Assembly: GCA_014238785.1 (NCBI GenBank)
Contig: JABAAL010000015.1
Coordinates: 1 to 49,252 of the forward strand
DNA: 49,252 bases
From: Phycisphaerales bacterium
Lineage (GTDB): Bacteria; Planctomycetota; Phycisphaerae; Phycisphaerales; SM1A02
Direction: 5' to 3'
How positions within the stretch are numbered: the stretch's first letter is position 1; each line of letters opens with the position of its first letter. Below, piece after piece: positions 1-7,434 of the stretch. The notes under the pieces are model-generated. The model was not told the origin of the DNA. It saw nothing but the letters and a program-made list of their open reading frames with translations, and did no database searches. Both the position numbers and the translations under genes were made by a program.

Positions 1-2
1 AC

Positions 3-143
3 GGATATGTTGATGTAAGTGATTTGCTTGCAGTAATTGACCAATGGGGTTCTGCTGACTCTCCTGCGGACATCAACTTCGACGGCATCGTCGATGTCAC
101 CGACCTACTCATCGTGGTCGGCAACTGGGGGCCGTGCGAGTAA
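3..143 (+). CDS. C-terminal fragment of a secreted protein with a paired dockerin-like repeat (5' end outside window)
   Basis: Only the last 46 codons are inside the window, in the frame beginning at base 3. They encode two dockerin/EF-hand-like repeats: one with VDVSDLLAVIDQWG and one with DINFDGIVDVTDLLIVVGNWG, ending Pro-Cys-Glu-stop. The same paired repeat closes the genes at 42.6 kb and 44.3 kb and occurs inside the 47.0 kb gene, so this is probably the tail of another exported protein. In planctomycetes these modules are annotated as dockerin type I or EF-hand; calcium binding is likely from the D-x-N/D-x-D-G pattern. No cohesin is visible, so cellulosome-type docking should not be assumed. 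The catalytic or binding part of the protein lies upstream of the window. Confidence 0.8.
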   Translation, partial: GYVDVSDLLAVIDQWGSADSPADINFDGIVDVTDLLIVVGNWGPCE

Positions 144-488
144 TCAACTAAACAACGCAGCAATCTCCTCATCACTATCTAGGGCACGGTCTTTTGATTG
201 CAGTTGCCTCTCATGTATCTCAACATAATCTGGTTCAACTGATTCAACTGGTTTTCCAAGTAGGTACGACAGCAACAACTTCGCAGCCGCGACATCGCCC
301 CCCTTCGCTGCTGTAATCATCCCCTGCACAATATCCGCTAGTCCGTTCTCACCAACTGCGTCCAGCAGCGTTGCCCGCAATCGAGCCACGCGTCTTGCAT
401 AGGGATTGCCAGGGCCACCTGGATTCCCCTTTGCAAATTGTCCGTTTGATGTACGCCCGCTCGTTCCGTTTGTTGACCGTTTACTCAT
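144..488 (-). CDS. DUF5681-like small protein
   Basis: 114 aa, basic and Gly/Asn-rich at the N terminus. The segment NGQFAKGNPGGPGNPYARRV followed by a helical stretch (residues about 33-85) matches the pattern of DUF5681, a family found in bacteria and phages, often near terminase-type genes. The start codon overlaps the stop of the upstream gene (485..838) in an ATGA arrangement, so the two are translationally coupled. The stop lies directly against the stop of the convergent dockerin-tagged gene. Function is unknown. A DNA-binding or phage small-terminase-like role is only suggested by the family context, and no other phage gene is seen in the window. Confidence 0.65.
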   Translation of the reverse strand: MSKRSTNGTSGRTSNGQFAKGNPGGPGNPYARRVARLRATLLDAVGENGLADIVQGMITAAKGGDVAAAKLLLSYLLGKPVESVEPDYVEIHERQLQSKDRALDSDEEIAALFS

Positions 489-838
489 GATATTTCTCCC
501 GTTGTTTTACCGTTGTTTAATTCACTTGCCAACCTCAACAATGCCTCGAGTTCCTCACTCGAAAGACCTTGCAATAAGGCAAGCAATTGCAACATTTGTT
601 CGCTTTTGTTTTCTACTGCTGTGGATTCTGCTACACACTCAATTGACGAATCAGTGTTTTCTGCGTTTTCAATATCGTTAGAAGTGTTTTCGCTAGTAAG
701 GTTAGAATCCTGTCTCGCCCATCGAGTAGCACCTACCTGCGCATGCAGGTGGGTGTTTCTCATTGCACCATCTACACTTACAGATTCTTTACGAAAACGC
801 TGTGCAGCCCTGTACGTGTGGTGATTAATTTGATGCAT
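485..838 (-). CDS. Hypothetical protein in an operon with the DUF5681 gene
   Basis: 117 aa, not recognised. The N-terminal half is basic and polar. The middle is Asn/Ser/Glu-rich and probably disordered. The C-terminal third (MLQLLALLQGLSSEELEALL) looks like an amphipathic Leu-rich helix that could mediate oligomerisation. The gene ends in a 4-bp ATGA overlap with the DUF5681 gene, the best evidence that it is translated. The start is uncertain: the outermost ATG (838) has no convincing Shine-Dalgarno, and an internal Met at about residue 26 is possible. Confidence 0.5.
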   Translation of the reverse strand: MHQINHHTYRAAQRFRKESVSVDGAMRNTHLHAQVGATRWARQDSNLTSENTSNDIENAENTDSSIECVAESTAVENKSEQMLQLLALLQGLSSEELEALLRLASELNNGKTTGEIS

Positions 839-1006
839 ACCTGTGTACTAATGGAGCATTATTGATGTATTTGCATCTATTTCACTACTTCAGGGAACTT
901 TAATACTTGGTTTACGGATATCCATTTAACTCCTCTATTGGGGAGGTTCTCTTATTGGTTTTCTTCTATCAATTGCAATAGGGATGGCTTGACTTACTAT
1001 ATGAAG

Positions 1007-1099
1007 TCAGTGCCGGCATCTCTTCTCTGTCACATAAACAAAACAATATGAGAATTGTCCCGATCTCAACCCCTCTGCCCGTGGCAGAGGGGTTGTTTT
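1007..1099 (+). ncRNA. Candidate small RNA or leader transcript ending in a strong terminator
   Basis: The 320 bp between the DUF5681 operon and the small lipoprotein ORF holds no recognisable protein gene. It contains a promoter-like pair TTGCAA (973-978) and TACTAT (995-1000) with 16 bp spacing, a short hairpin with TGACTT/AAGTCA arms (990-1009) and a strong intrinsic terminator. A transcript from about 1007 to 1099 would be about 90 nt. It could be a free sRNA or an attenuated leader of the lipoprotein ORF at 1159. It does not match 6S, SRP, tmRNA or RNase P features that I can recognise. Confidence 0.25.
1067..1099 (+). terminator. Strong intrinsic terminator with no obvious upstream gene
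   Basis: Perfect 13-bp stem, CAACCCCTCTGCC (1067-1079) with GGCAGAGGGGTTG (1083-1095), 3-nt loop, followed by TTTT. The T-run is only on the + strand side, so it terminates rightward transcription. The only rightward gene before it ends at 143, beyond two leftward genes. Confidence 0.85.
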
Positions 1100-1158
1100 A
1101 TGTGGCAAATGCATGGTGTTTCAATTTGATGCATAATGTGCCGTAAAGGAACTTCGAA

Positions 1159-1506
1159 ATTAAAAACATAAAGCAACCTCTTAGCTTACTCGTCTGCGTA
1201 GCAGCTCTCTTTTTCATCATCAGCTGTTCGTCATCACCAAGAACATCGTCCCTTCACAGTACGCCCTTGTTCTACCCACATACGGGTCCACCACATACTT
1301 TTGAGGGGGGAGCTAGGGAGTTAGGGGCTGTTGCTCTCGTGGTTGTTGCCATCGTTGTTATACCCTTAGCAATCGAATCCCTTGCCGAACTTCTTGGAGC
1401 TATCTTTGAAGAAGTAGGTCTTCAGATTGTCTATCCGTGCCGACCAATCGCAATTGAAATGAGCGTGATGTCTGCGGGAGTGATGCCTGCTAAGCGAGAT
1501 GCTTGA
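1159..1506 (+). CDS. Putative small lipoprotein with a TM helix, apparent ATT start (possibly a pseudogene)
   Basis: The open frame from the TAA at 1144 to the stop at 1504-1506 has no ATG, GTG or TTG at its 5' end, yet reads as a textbook lipoprotein. After ATT at 1159 comes a Lys-rich n-region (KNIKQ), a hydrophobic core (PLSLLVCVAALFF) and the lipobox IISC, then a Ser/Pro linker and a strongly hydrophobic segment (LGAVALVVVAIVVIPLAI). AAAGGA at 1145-1150 lies 8 nt before the ATT, a good Shine-Dalgarno distance. A short ATG frame at 1136 (MCRKGTSKLKT, stop at 1169) would join this frame after a one-base shift in the A-run near 1162-1166, so a frameshifted gene is the alternative. The 3' end overlaps the convergent mnmG end by 76 nt. 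Function unknown. Confidence 0.45.
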   Translation: MKNIKQPLSLLVCVAALFFIISCSSSPRTSSLHSTPLFYPHTGPPHTFEGGARELGAVALVVVAIVVIPLAIESLAELLGAIFEEVGLQIVYPCRPIAIEMSVMSAGVMPAKRDA

Positions 1507-3218
1507 CCAAGGGTAGCGGGTTTGAATTCATTCAAGACATCGATGGCTTCGTTGCGGAGACCAGAAATTGATGCTGGTTCTAATGCAGTGGGAATTTTTC
1601 GGCCTTCCGATTTTGCTTGCCGTTTTATTTCGGCTTGCTGGCGCACGATGTACCCTTCGTAGCGAATATCAGAAACTACGCGGTACACTAATCTCGGATC
1701 AAACTCAGAGAGTTTAGCTTGCAATTCCTTGATTGTCGTATCCGAACGTTTTGCAAGTTGACTTAGTTTTCTATTTTCTATTTCCATTTTGATGGTGTAG
1801 AGTTCTTGTTTGCGTTTCTCCCACGCAGACCAACGCTTGTTGCACACCAAGCCGAGTTCTCGACCAAGTGGTGTTAATCGTTCATCCGAATTATCTGCCC
1901 GAAGCAACAAGCGGTGCTCCGCCCTACTTGTAAACATGCGGTACGGTTCGCGAGGCACGGTCGTCACAAGGTCATCCATCATCACCCCGATGTACGCTTG
2001 GTCGCGACCAAGCGCGGTCGCGTCTTCACCCATTACCAACCGCGCTGCGTTCAAACCTGCAAGCAATCCTTGCCCCGCTGCTTCTTCGTACCCACTTGTG
2101 CCATTGATTTGACCCGCTAGAAATAAGCCCGCTATTGATTTCGTCTCGCATGTTGCATTGATTTGATGTGGGCGAACAATGTCGTACTCGACTGCATATC
2201 CCATCTGTAATATAACAGCGTCCTTACACCCCTCCATCATCGGAATAATCTTCTCTTGAATATCCGCTGGGAGTGATGTTGAGATCCCATTGCAATAAAT
2301 AGAATCGCCATCCACCGTTTCGGGTTCAAGAAATACGTGGTGCGCGTCTCGCTCAGCAAAGCGAACAACTTTATCTTCGATCGATGGACAATACCGAGGA
2401 CCACTTTCCGCATCGATCGCCCCAGTGTACATGGGTGCACGGTCTAAATTATCTTTAATCAACTGATGCATTTCAGGGGTCGTTGCTGTAATTCGGCAAT
2501 CTACTTGTTGCAACGGCGGAAAATTTTCTGGTGGGATATCGCTAAAGGGTACTGGTATTGCGTCACCAAGTTGCGATTTTAAATTATCCCAGTCAATACT
2601 TTTCTTGGACAGGCGAGGCGGTGTGCCTGTTTTTAACCGACCCAATTCAAAACCAAGCGCCAAAAGTGTGTCTGAAATAGTGTCTGCTGTGCCCTCGCCA
2701 ACACGCCCTCCCTTTTCTTGCTCGTCCCCAGTGTGCATCAGCCCGCGCATAAACGTGCCCGTTGTGAGCACAACTGCTTTTGCAAGAAGTTCTTCTTCAA
2801 GCATGACACCAACAACTCGACCATCTTCAACGAGTAAATCGTCCACGGTTGCTTCGATAATTTCGATGTTCGTTCTTGTTGAAATCAAGCGCTGTACTTC
2901 GTCTCTGTATGCATCTTTATCCGCTTGCGCTCTTGGCCCCCAAACTGCTGGACCTTTGGAAGTATTGAGCATCTTAAACATGATGCCCGTTGCGTCAATT
3001 GCACGAGCCATCAACCCGCCAAGCGCGTCTATTTCACGGACAATTTGCCCTTTTCCAAGACCACCGATTGCAGGATTACAACTCATCACGCCAATTTTCT
3101 GCGCGTCCATTGTTACAAAAGCAATTGCCCCGTCTGGCAAAAGCGAGGATGCCGCCCACGCTGCTTCAGCGCCTGCATGTCCCCCACCAATAACGATAAC
3201 ATCTACTTGCCGTGCCAT
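1431..3218 (-). CDS. mnmG: tRNA uridine-5-carboxymethylaminomethyl(34) synthesis enzyme MnmG (GidA)
   Basis: 595 aa. MnmG is the FAD-dependent partner of MnmE that installs the cmnm5 modification at wobble U34 of several tRNAs. The N-terminal FAD-binding Rossmann motif is VIVIGGGHAGAEAAW. Other family blocks are the CNPAIGGLGKG region, LGRLKTGTPPRL, YIGVMMDDLVT and EPYRMFTSRAEHRLLLRADN, and the C-terminal helical domain ends near the usual ATLGQASRLAGITPADI block. The start is set at ATG 3218: it is 4 nt after the korB stop and is followed directly by the FAD motif, whereas the longer TTG start adds only four residues. It is the last gene of the korA-korB-mnmG operon. MnmE is not in the window. 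Confidence 0.97.
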   Translation of the reverse strand: MARQVDVIVIGGGHAGAEAAWAASSLLPDGAIAFVTMDAQKIGVMSCNPAIGGLGKGQIVREIDALGGLMARAIDATGIMFKMLNTSKGPAVWGPRAQADKDAYRDEVQRLISTRTNIEIIEATVDDLLVEDGRVVGVMLEEELLAKAVVLTTGTFMRGLMHTGDEQEKGGRVGEGTADTISDTLLALGFELGRLKTGTPPRLSKKSIDWDNLKSQLGDAIPVPFSDIPPENFPPLQQVDCRITATTPEMHQLIKDNLDRAPMYTGAIDAESGPRYCPSIEDKVVRFAERDAHHVFLEPETVDGDSIYCNGISTSLPADIQEKIIPMMEGCKDAVILQMGYAVEYDIVRPHQINATCETKSIAGLFLAGQINGTSGYEEAAGQGLLAGLNAARLVMGEDATALGRDQAYIGVMMDDLVTTVPREPYRMFTSRAEHRLLLRADNSDERLTPLGRELGLVCNKRWSAWEKRKQELYTIKMEIENRKLSQLAKRSDTTIKELQAKLSEFDPRLVYRVVSDIRYEGYIVRQQAEIKRQAKSEGRKIPTALEPASISGLRNEAIDVLNEFKPATLGQASRLAGITPADITLISIAIGRHG

Positions 3219-3222
3219 AATT

Positions 3223-4239
3223 TTACGCAACAGTCCATGTATCTGAACCAGTTATGAGTTTTTGCAAGTCTGCTTCCCCGTGTTTTGTAAGAACTTCATC
3301 AACTTGAGAATGCAGTTGGTCATTGTATGACGGTCGTGAATCATCGACATAGAACACGCCCATTGGCTCAGGGAATTCTGGATGATAGAGTTGACTTAAG
3401 AGAAATGCTTGAGCAAGATTGGTTTCATCATGCACCAGCAAATCCGCTTCTGTGAATTCACCACCAAGGGTAACCACTTCAACAGAATCTCCGTTTCGTC
3501 GAATACCCTTATTTTTTTCTGCGCCAAATACCAGTGGTTTTTCATGCTCTAAAACGATTGTATTTTCAGGTCGTGTATCCTTTTGGGTCGCGTAAAACCA
3601 AGTCTGATGATTAAACACGTTGCAATCTTGATACACCTCAATAAAGGATGTTCCTGTATGCCGTGCTCCACGGGTAATCAATGCATTCAACCCCTTCACA
3701 TCAACATCGATTGAGCGAGCAACAAACGTGCCGCCACTTGCAAGCGCGATCGTAATTGGGTTGATCGGTTCATCAAGTGAACCATGAGGCGTTGACTTGG
3801 TTACTTTTCCAACTTCACTTGTTGGAGAATATTGACCTTTAGTCAAGCCATAAATTTTATTATTGAGAAGCACGATGTTAATATCGATGTTTCGACGCAG
3901 CGCATGCATGGTGTGATTGCCACCGATAGACAAGAGGTCGCCATCACCAGAAATCAAAAACACTTCTAAATCTGGGTTGGCAATTTTCACGCCTGTTGCA
4001 AAGGCTGGGGAACGACCATGGATCGTATGCGCGCCGTACGTGTTCATGTAATAGGGAAAACGAGCAGCACAACCAATACCAGAAACGAACATGAAGTCTT
4101 CGCGTTTTACCCCAAGATCGGCTGCCATCTTCTTCATTGCAGTAAGGACTGCATAATCACCACACCCTGGACACCAACGAACGTCTTGATCGGTTGCAAA
4201 GTCTTTTGCTTTGTACGTTGGAAGTGCTACGTCTGTCAT
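3223..4239 (-). CDS. korB: 2-oxoacid:ferredoxin oxidoreductase, beta subunit (KorB-like)
   Basis: 338 aa, thiamine-diphosphate-binding subunit of a CoA-dependent 2-oxoacid:ferredoxin oxidoreductase, most likely 2-oxoglutarate:ferredoxin oxidoreductase (KGOR). Visible blocks are WCPGCGDYAVL near the N terminus, GIGCAARFPYYMNTYGAHTI, and the TPP/Mg motif GDGDLLSIGGNHTMHALRRN followed by NNKIYGLTKGQYSPTS, the last typical of KorB. The start is ATG 4239, in an ATGA overlap with the korA stop and preceded by a GGGGGG-type Shine-Dalgarno; an upstream Met would add 11 residues inside korA. KorAB would make succinyl-CoA and reduced ferredoxin in the TCA cycle. No ferredoxin or delta subunit is adjacent, consistent with a two-subunit enzyme. 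Confidence 0.93.
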   Translation of the reverse strand: MTDVALPTYKAKDFATDQDVRWCPGCGDYAVLTAMKKMAADLGVKREDFMFVSGIGCAARFPYYMNTYGAHTIHGRSPAFATGVKIANPDLEVFLISGDGDLLSIGGNHTMHALRRNIDINIVLLNNKIYGLTKGQYSPTSEVGKVTKSTPHGSLDEPINPITIALASGGTFVARSIDVDVKGLNALITRGARHTGTSFIEVYQDCNVFNHQTWFYATQKDTRPENTIVLEHEKPLVFGAEKNKGIRRNGDSVEVVTLGGEFTEADLLVHDETNLAQAFLLSQLYHPEFPEPMGVFYVDDSRPSYNDQLHSQVDEVLTKHGEADLQKLITGSDTWTVA

Positions 4240-6110
4240 TTCGCACCCCCCTTCACAATTGCTTCTATGCAATCTGCAAGTTCTTCAACAAAGAACGAAC
4301 GGCCGCAAAGGTTTTGAATGCCTTGTATGTCAACTAAGAACTGACTGCGAAGGAGCATCCGTAGTTGCCCTGTGTTCATCTCGGGCATGATGACTTTTTT
4401 ATATTGATTCAACACATCGCCGATATTTTTCGGAAACGGATTGATGTAATGCAAATGCGCAGTTGCAACTTCTATGCCGCGTTCTCTGAGCATTGTCGCG
4501 GCAGTTAAAATGGTCCCCTTTGTACCACCCCAACCTAAAATCAACGTGTCGCCACTTCCTTCTACTTCTAGATCAGGAATCACGTCTTGGAGTTTTTGTA
4601 TTTTTTCTGCTCGATATCGTGTCATCAGCGCATGATTTTCATGGTCGTACGAAACGTCGCCTGTGCCATCTTGTTTTTCAAGGCCGCCGACCCTATGTTC
4701 AAGTCCGGGTGTTCCAGGAACTGCCCAAGGACGAGCGCCTGTTTTTTCATCTCGCATGTAGGGCAAGAATTCTTCACCCGTCACAACAGCGTGCTTGACT
4801 TCAATATCTGGAATGTTTGAAATGTCTGGGATCAACCAAGGTTCGGCTGCATTCCCTAGTCCGCCCTCGGACAAGAAAATAACTGGACACATTGCACGCG
4901 TTGACAATCGAACTGCTTCGATTGCCATCTGGAAACAATTTCCGGGGCTTGACGCTGCAATCACAATCACTGGGCATTCGCCAGAGCGGCCAAACATGGT
5001 TTGTAATAAATCTGATTGTTCTGTTTTGGTTGGCATTCCTGTCGAAGGACCAGCACGTTGTACGTTCACGACGATCAATGGTAATTCCATCATCACTGCG
5101 AGACCGATTGCTTCTCCTTTCAATGCGAGGCCTGGGCCAGAAGTGCCCGTAACACCAATGTCTCCAGTAAACGAAGCACCGATGGCGACCATCACTGCTG
5201 CAATTTCATCTTCTGCCTGAAATGTTCGGATGCCAAATTGTTTTAATCGTGCAAGTCCATGCAACACATCCGAGGCAGGCGTAATAGGGTAACTTGCATA
5301 GACAAGAGATTTATTCGCTTTCGTCGCTGCTGTTGTAAGTCCAAGCACAATTGCTTCGTTCCCTGAAATTCTTCTGTATTTTCCTGATTTTAATTTTGCA
5401 GGTGCTACATCATATTGTGAGGGAAAAAGCTCAGCAGTTTCGCCAAAGTAATATCCTGCCCTGATTGCTTTCTCATTTAACGCTGCTATTTCCGGCTTGT
5501 TCTTTACTTTGCCAAAGTAATTCTGTAACTTTTCAATCGTTGATTCTATTTCGCGAGAATACAACCAAGAGATTATCCCAAGGGCAAACATATTGCGACA
5601 TCGATCGACATCTTTAACAGAAATATCAGACTCTTCCTCCACAAGCGATTCGCGAGTTAAGCGTGACATTGGGACGCGGCAAATTTTATATTGCGCGTTA
5701 ATAACTTCATCATCAAGTGGGTTGTACCCTTCGTCATACCCGCACTTCTTGAAATTGCTTTTGTTAAATTCATCGTCATTCACAATGACAATGCCACCGG
5801 GTTCGACATACTCAAGATTTGTTTTAAAGCCTGCAGGATTCATCGCCACCATCGCATTAACTAAGTCACCGGGTGTATGAATTTCATTGGATGAAAATTG
5901 CACTTGGTAGCCAGAAACGCCAAATGTCGAGCCCCTTGGTGCGCGAATTTCAGCGGGAAAGTCCGGCGCAGTCGAGAAATCGTTTCCAGCAAGCGCGACG
6001 GCATCTGTAAAGTGCGAACCAGTTAACTGCATCCCGTCACCACTGTCACCACAAAAACGTACCGATACGTTCGATAGGCGGGTTGTTTTGTCTGTTTCTG
6101 GTTCTGGCAT
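4236..6110 (-). CDS. korA: 2-oxoacid:ferredoxin oxidoreductase, fused gamma-alpha subunit (KorA-like)
   Basis: 624 aa. The N-terminal about 200 residues form the gamma-type domain (VRFCGDSGDGMQLTGSHF, FPAEIRAPRG, NPAGFKTNLEYVEPGGIVIV). The rest is the alpha/TPP pyrimidine-binding domain (YASYPITPASDVLHGLARL, GTSGPGLALKGEAIGLAVM, QRAGPSTGMPTKTEQSDLL). A gamma-alpha fusion paired with a separate beta subunit is the normal two-subunit KorAB design. ATG 6110 has GGA 7 nt upstream. It is the first gene of the leftward korA-korB-mnmG operon. Substrate could be 2-oxoglutarate or another 2-oxoacid; the KorB partner favours 2-oxoglutarate. Confidence 0.93.
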   Translation of the reverse strand: MPEPETDKTTRLSNVSVRFCGDSGDGMQLTGSHFTDAVALAGNDFSTAPDFPAEIRAPRGSTFGVSGYQVQFSSNEIHTPGDLVNAMVAMNPAGFKTNLEYVEPGGIVIVNDDEFNKSNFKKCGYDEGYNPLDDEVINAQYKICRVPMSRLTRESLVEEESDISVKDVDRCRNMFALGIISWLYSREIESTIEKLQNYFGKVKNKPEIAALNEKAIRAGYYFGETAELFPSQYDVAPAKLKSGKYRRISGNEAIVLGLTTAATKANKSLVYASYPITPASDVLHGLARLKQFGIRTFQAEDEIAAVMVAIGASFTGDIGVTGTSGPGLALKGEAIGLAVMMELPLIVVNVQRAGPSTGMPTKTEQSDLLQTMFGRSGECPVIVIAASSPGNCFQMAIEAVRLSTRAMCPVIFLSEGGLGNAAEPWLIPDISNIPDIEVKHAVVTGEEFLPYMRDEKTGARPWAVPGTPGLEHRVGGLEKQDGTGDVSYDHENHALMTRYRAEKIQKLQDVIPDLEVEGSGDTLILGWGGTKGTILTAATMLRERGIEVATAHLHYINPFPKNIGDVLNQYKKVIMPEMNTGQLRMLLRSQFLVDIQGIQNLCGRSFFVEELADCIEAIVKGGAK

Positions 6111-6112
6111 TT

Positions 6113-6160
6113 CTATCCGTACCTCAATTTAAATCCCCAAAAGGTCAATTGTACCTCCTT
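6113..6160 (-). promoter_or_regulatory. Possible leader mini-ORF with a strong RBS before korA
   Basis: The best Shine-Dalgarno I noticed in the window, AAGGAGGT (complement of about 6153-6160), is 43 nt upstream of korA, too far to serve it. Five nt after AAGGAGG is a TTG that opens an 11-codon frame (MTFWGFKLRYG) ending in TAG at 6113-6115, two nt before the korA ATG. It is out of frame with korA. This would suit a leader peptide that couples or regulates korA translation, but chance cannot be excluded. Confidence 0.35.
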
Positions 6161-6187
6161 GATACTGGATTCGTCTATGGCTTGGGC

Positions 6188-6216
6188 TTTACCAAATAGA
6201 CATAAATTGCTACACT
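6188..6216 (+). promoter_or_regulatory. Candidate sigma-70-type promoter for the 110-aa protein and aquaporin
   Basis: TTTACC (6188-6193), 17-bp spacer, TACACT (6211-6216), followed by a Shine-Dalgarno GGAG at 6231-6234 and ATG at 6241. It lies in the divergent gap with korA. Confidence 0.45.
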
Positions 6217-6240
6217 ACGTGGCTCGAAATGGAGTCCACG

Positions 6241-6573
6241 ATGGCAAAAACTACAGCAGATAAAATCGTTCCAAATACCGACCTGACGTTCACAATCGTC
6301 AAAGAGCCCGTTCGCCCTGCTTCGCGCAAGACGATTGAGCGATTGATGTGGATGCAACCACAGGTAAAGAAAGATTTTTCGATGCTCCAGCGCTTTCGTA
6401 GGCAAAAAGGCATCAAGTACACCATCCGCGCTGGTCGAGTTTGGTTTGATCGTCCACGAGCGACTCGGACGATGCGCGCAACTAAAGGTGCGTCCTTTAC
6501 GCTGTATGTCACTCCTCAAATTGTGAACGATTTGAAGAGCGTGCAAAAGTACCTAGACGTCACATCTGCGTAA
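6241..6573 (+). CDS. Conserved-looking small basic protein of unknown function
   Basis: 110 aa. The start is fixed by GGAG six nt before ATG 6241; an earlier Met at 6229 overlaps this Shine-Dalgarno. The protein is rich in Arg and Lys, with a central block KTIERLMWMQPQVKKDFSML, then QRFRRQKGIKYTIRAGRVWF, and ends in an amphipathic helix. The mix of basic residues and alternating hydrophobics suggests a compact, perhaps nucleic-acid-associated fold, but I recognise no named domain. It sits 12 bp upstream of the aquaporin gene and is probably co-transcribed with it. Confidence 0.7.
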   Translation: MAKTTADKIVPNTDLTFTIVKEPVRPASRKTIERLMWMQPQVKKDFSMLQRFRRQKGIKYTIRAGRVWFDRPRATRTMRATKGASFTLYVTPQIVNDLKSVQKYLDVTSA

Positions 6574-6585
6574 CCGCATTTCACG

Positions 6586-7275
6586 ATGAAAAGCGGAAAA
6601 TATCTTGCAGAATTCCTCGGGACGTTTGCCCTGACATTTGTCGGTGCTGGTGCCATCATTGCAACAAGTGGTGAAAACCTTCTCGTTATTGCTTTGGCCC
6701 ACGGCATCATTCTCGCTGTCATGGTTGCTGCAATGATGCACGTCAGTGGTGCTCAATTTAACCCCGCGGTCTCCATTGCACTTGCAACTCGCGGGAAACA
6801 GCCTTGGTCGCAAGCGATTATTTTTTCAGTTTTTCAAATACTCGGTGGTATTGCCGCTGCTTTTTTACTTAAAGCAACAATGGTGCCGGCGTACCCCTTT
6901 GCAAATACACATATCGGCGAGACACTTGGAATATACAGTGGATCTGCTGGCCCAGAAATGGTAAGTGCATGGCGGGTCCTTGTCCTTGAAGCGCTTGCAG
7001 CGTTTTTCTTAATGTGGGTAATTATGGGTGTTGCTGTGGACTCCAAGAATAAACAACACGTTGGTATTGCTGCGCTCGCTATTGGAGGCGTTGTCGCCGC
7101 AGATATCTTATGTTTTGGTCCACTTACAGGCGCATCTATGAACCCCGCAAGATCGTTTGGCCCTGCACTTGTTGTTGGCGATTGGACACTCCAATGGTGT
7201 TATTGGGTAGGCCCGATTGTTGGCGCGGCTCTTGCAGCACTCTGTTACGACAAGATTATTACAACCAGCGACTAG
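6586..7275 (+). CDS. MIP-family aquaporin with TIP-like selectivity residues
   Basis: 229 aa, six predicted TM helices with two half-helices. Both NPA boxes are present: QFNPAVS (NPA at 59-61) and SMNPARSFGPALV (NPAR at 186-189). By alignment in my head with known MIPs, the aromatic/arginine filter reads His in helix 2 (ALAHG), Ile in helix 5 (AADIL), Ala before the second NPA and Arg after it. This is the H/I/A/R pattern of plant tonoplast intrinsic proteins rather than the F/H/T/R of E. coli AqpZ. It would conduct water and might also pass ammonia or H2O2. No Shine-Dalgarno is evident; translation may be coupled to the gene ending at 6573. Confidence 0.92.
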   Translation: MKSGKYLAEFLGTFALTFVGAGAIIATSGENLLVIALAHGIILAVMVAAMMHVSGAQFNPAVSIALATRGKQPWSQAIIFSVFQILGGIAAAFLLKATMVPAYPFANTHIGETLGIYSGSAGPEMVSAWRVLVLEALAAFFLMWVIMGVAVDSKNKQHVGIAALAIGGVVAADILCFGPLTGASMNPARSFGPALVVGDWTLQWCYWVGPIVGAALAALCYDKIITTSD

Positions 7276-7434
7276 AGCAGTGTTTTCATTTGCATCGCAG
7301 GTGGCGACATGCACAAAGGCAAAGAGGAGCTCGCAAACCATTTGAGTGATTCATACTTTGTTCGATCTGCTTTGCAGTCGCCCTGAACAGAGAGGTGAAA
7401 CACGATTTTCCACGTTCTTGCTTTTTTAGAATAT

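Noticed and set aside
839..1100. Region tested by eye for 6S RNA, SRP RNA, tmRNA and tRNA
   Set aside because: None of the conserved motifs (SRP GGAA-type loop, TPsiC GTTCGA, 6S central-bubble pattern) was found; a GGCATCTC match to E. coli 6S RNA is too short to use.
6175..6546. Leftward ORF overlapping the 110-aa gene
   Set aside because: It is antisense to a frame with a good Shine-Dalgarno and promoter, and its translation shows no domain or signal.
7276..7434. Gap between the aquaporin and the PEP-CTERM-like gene, checked for a terminator
   Set aside because: No convincing stem-loop with T-run was found for either convergent gene.
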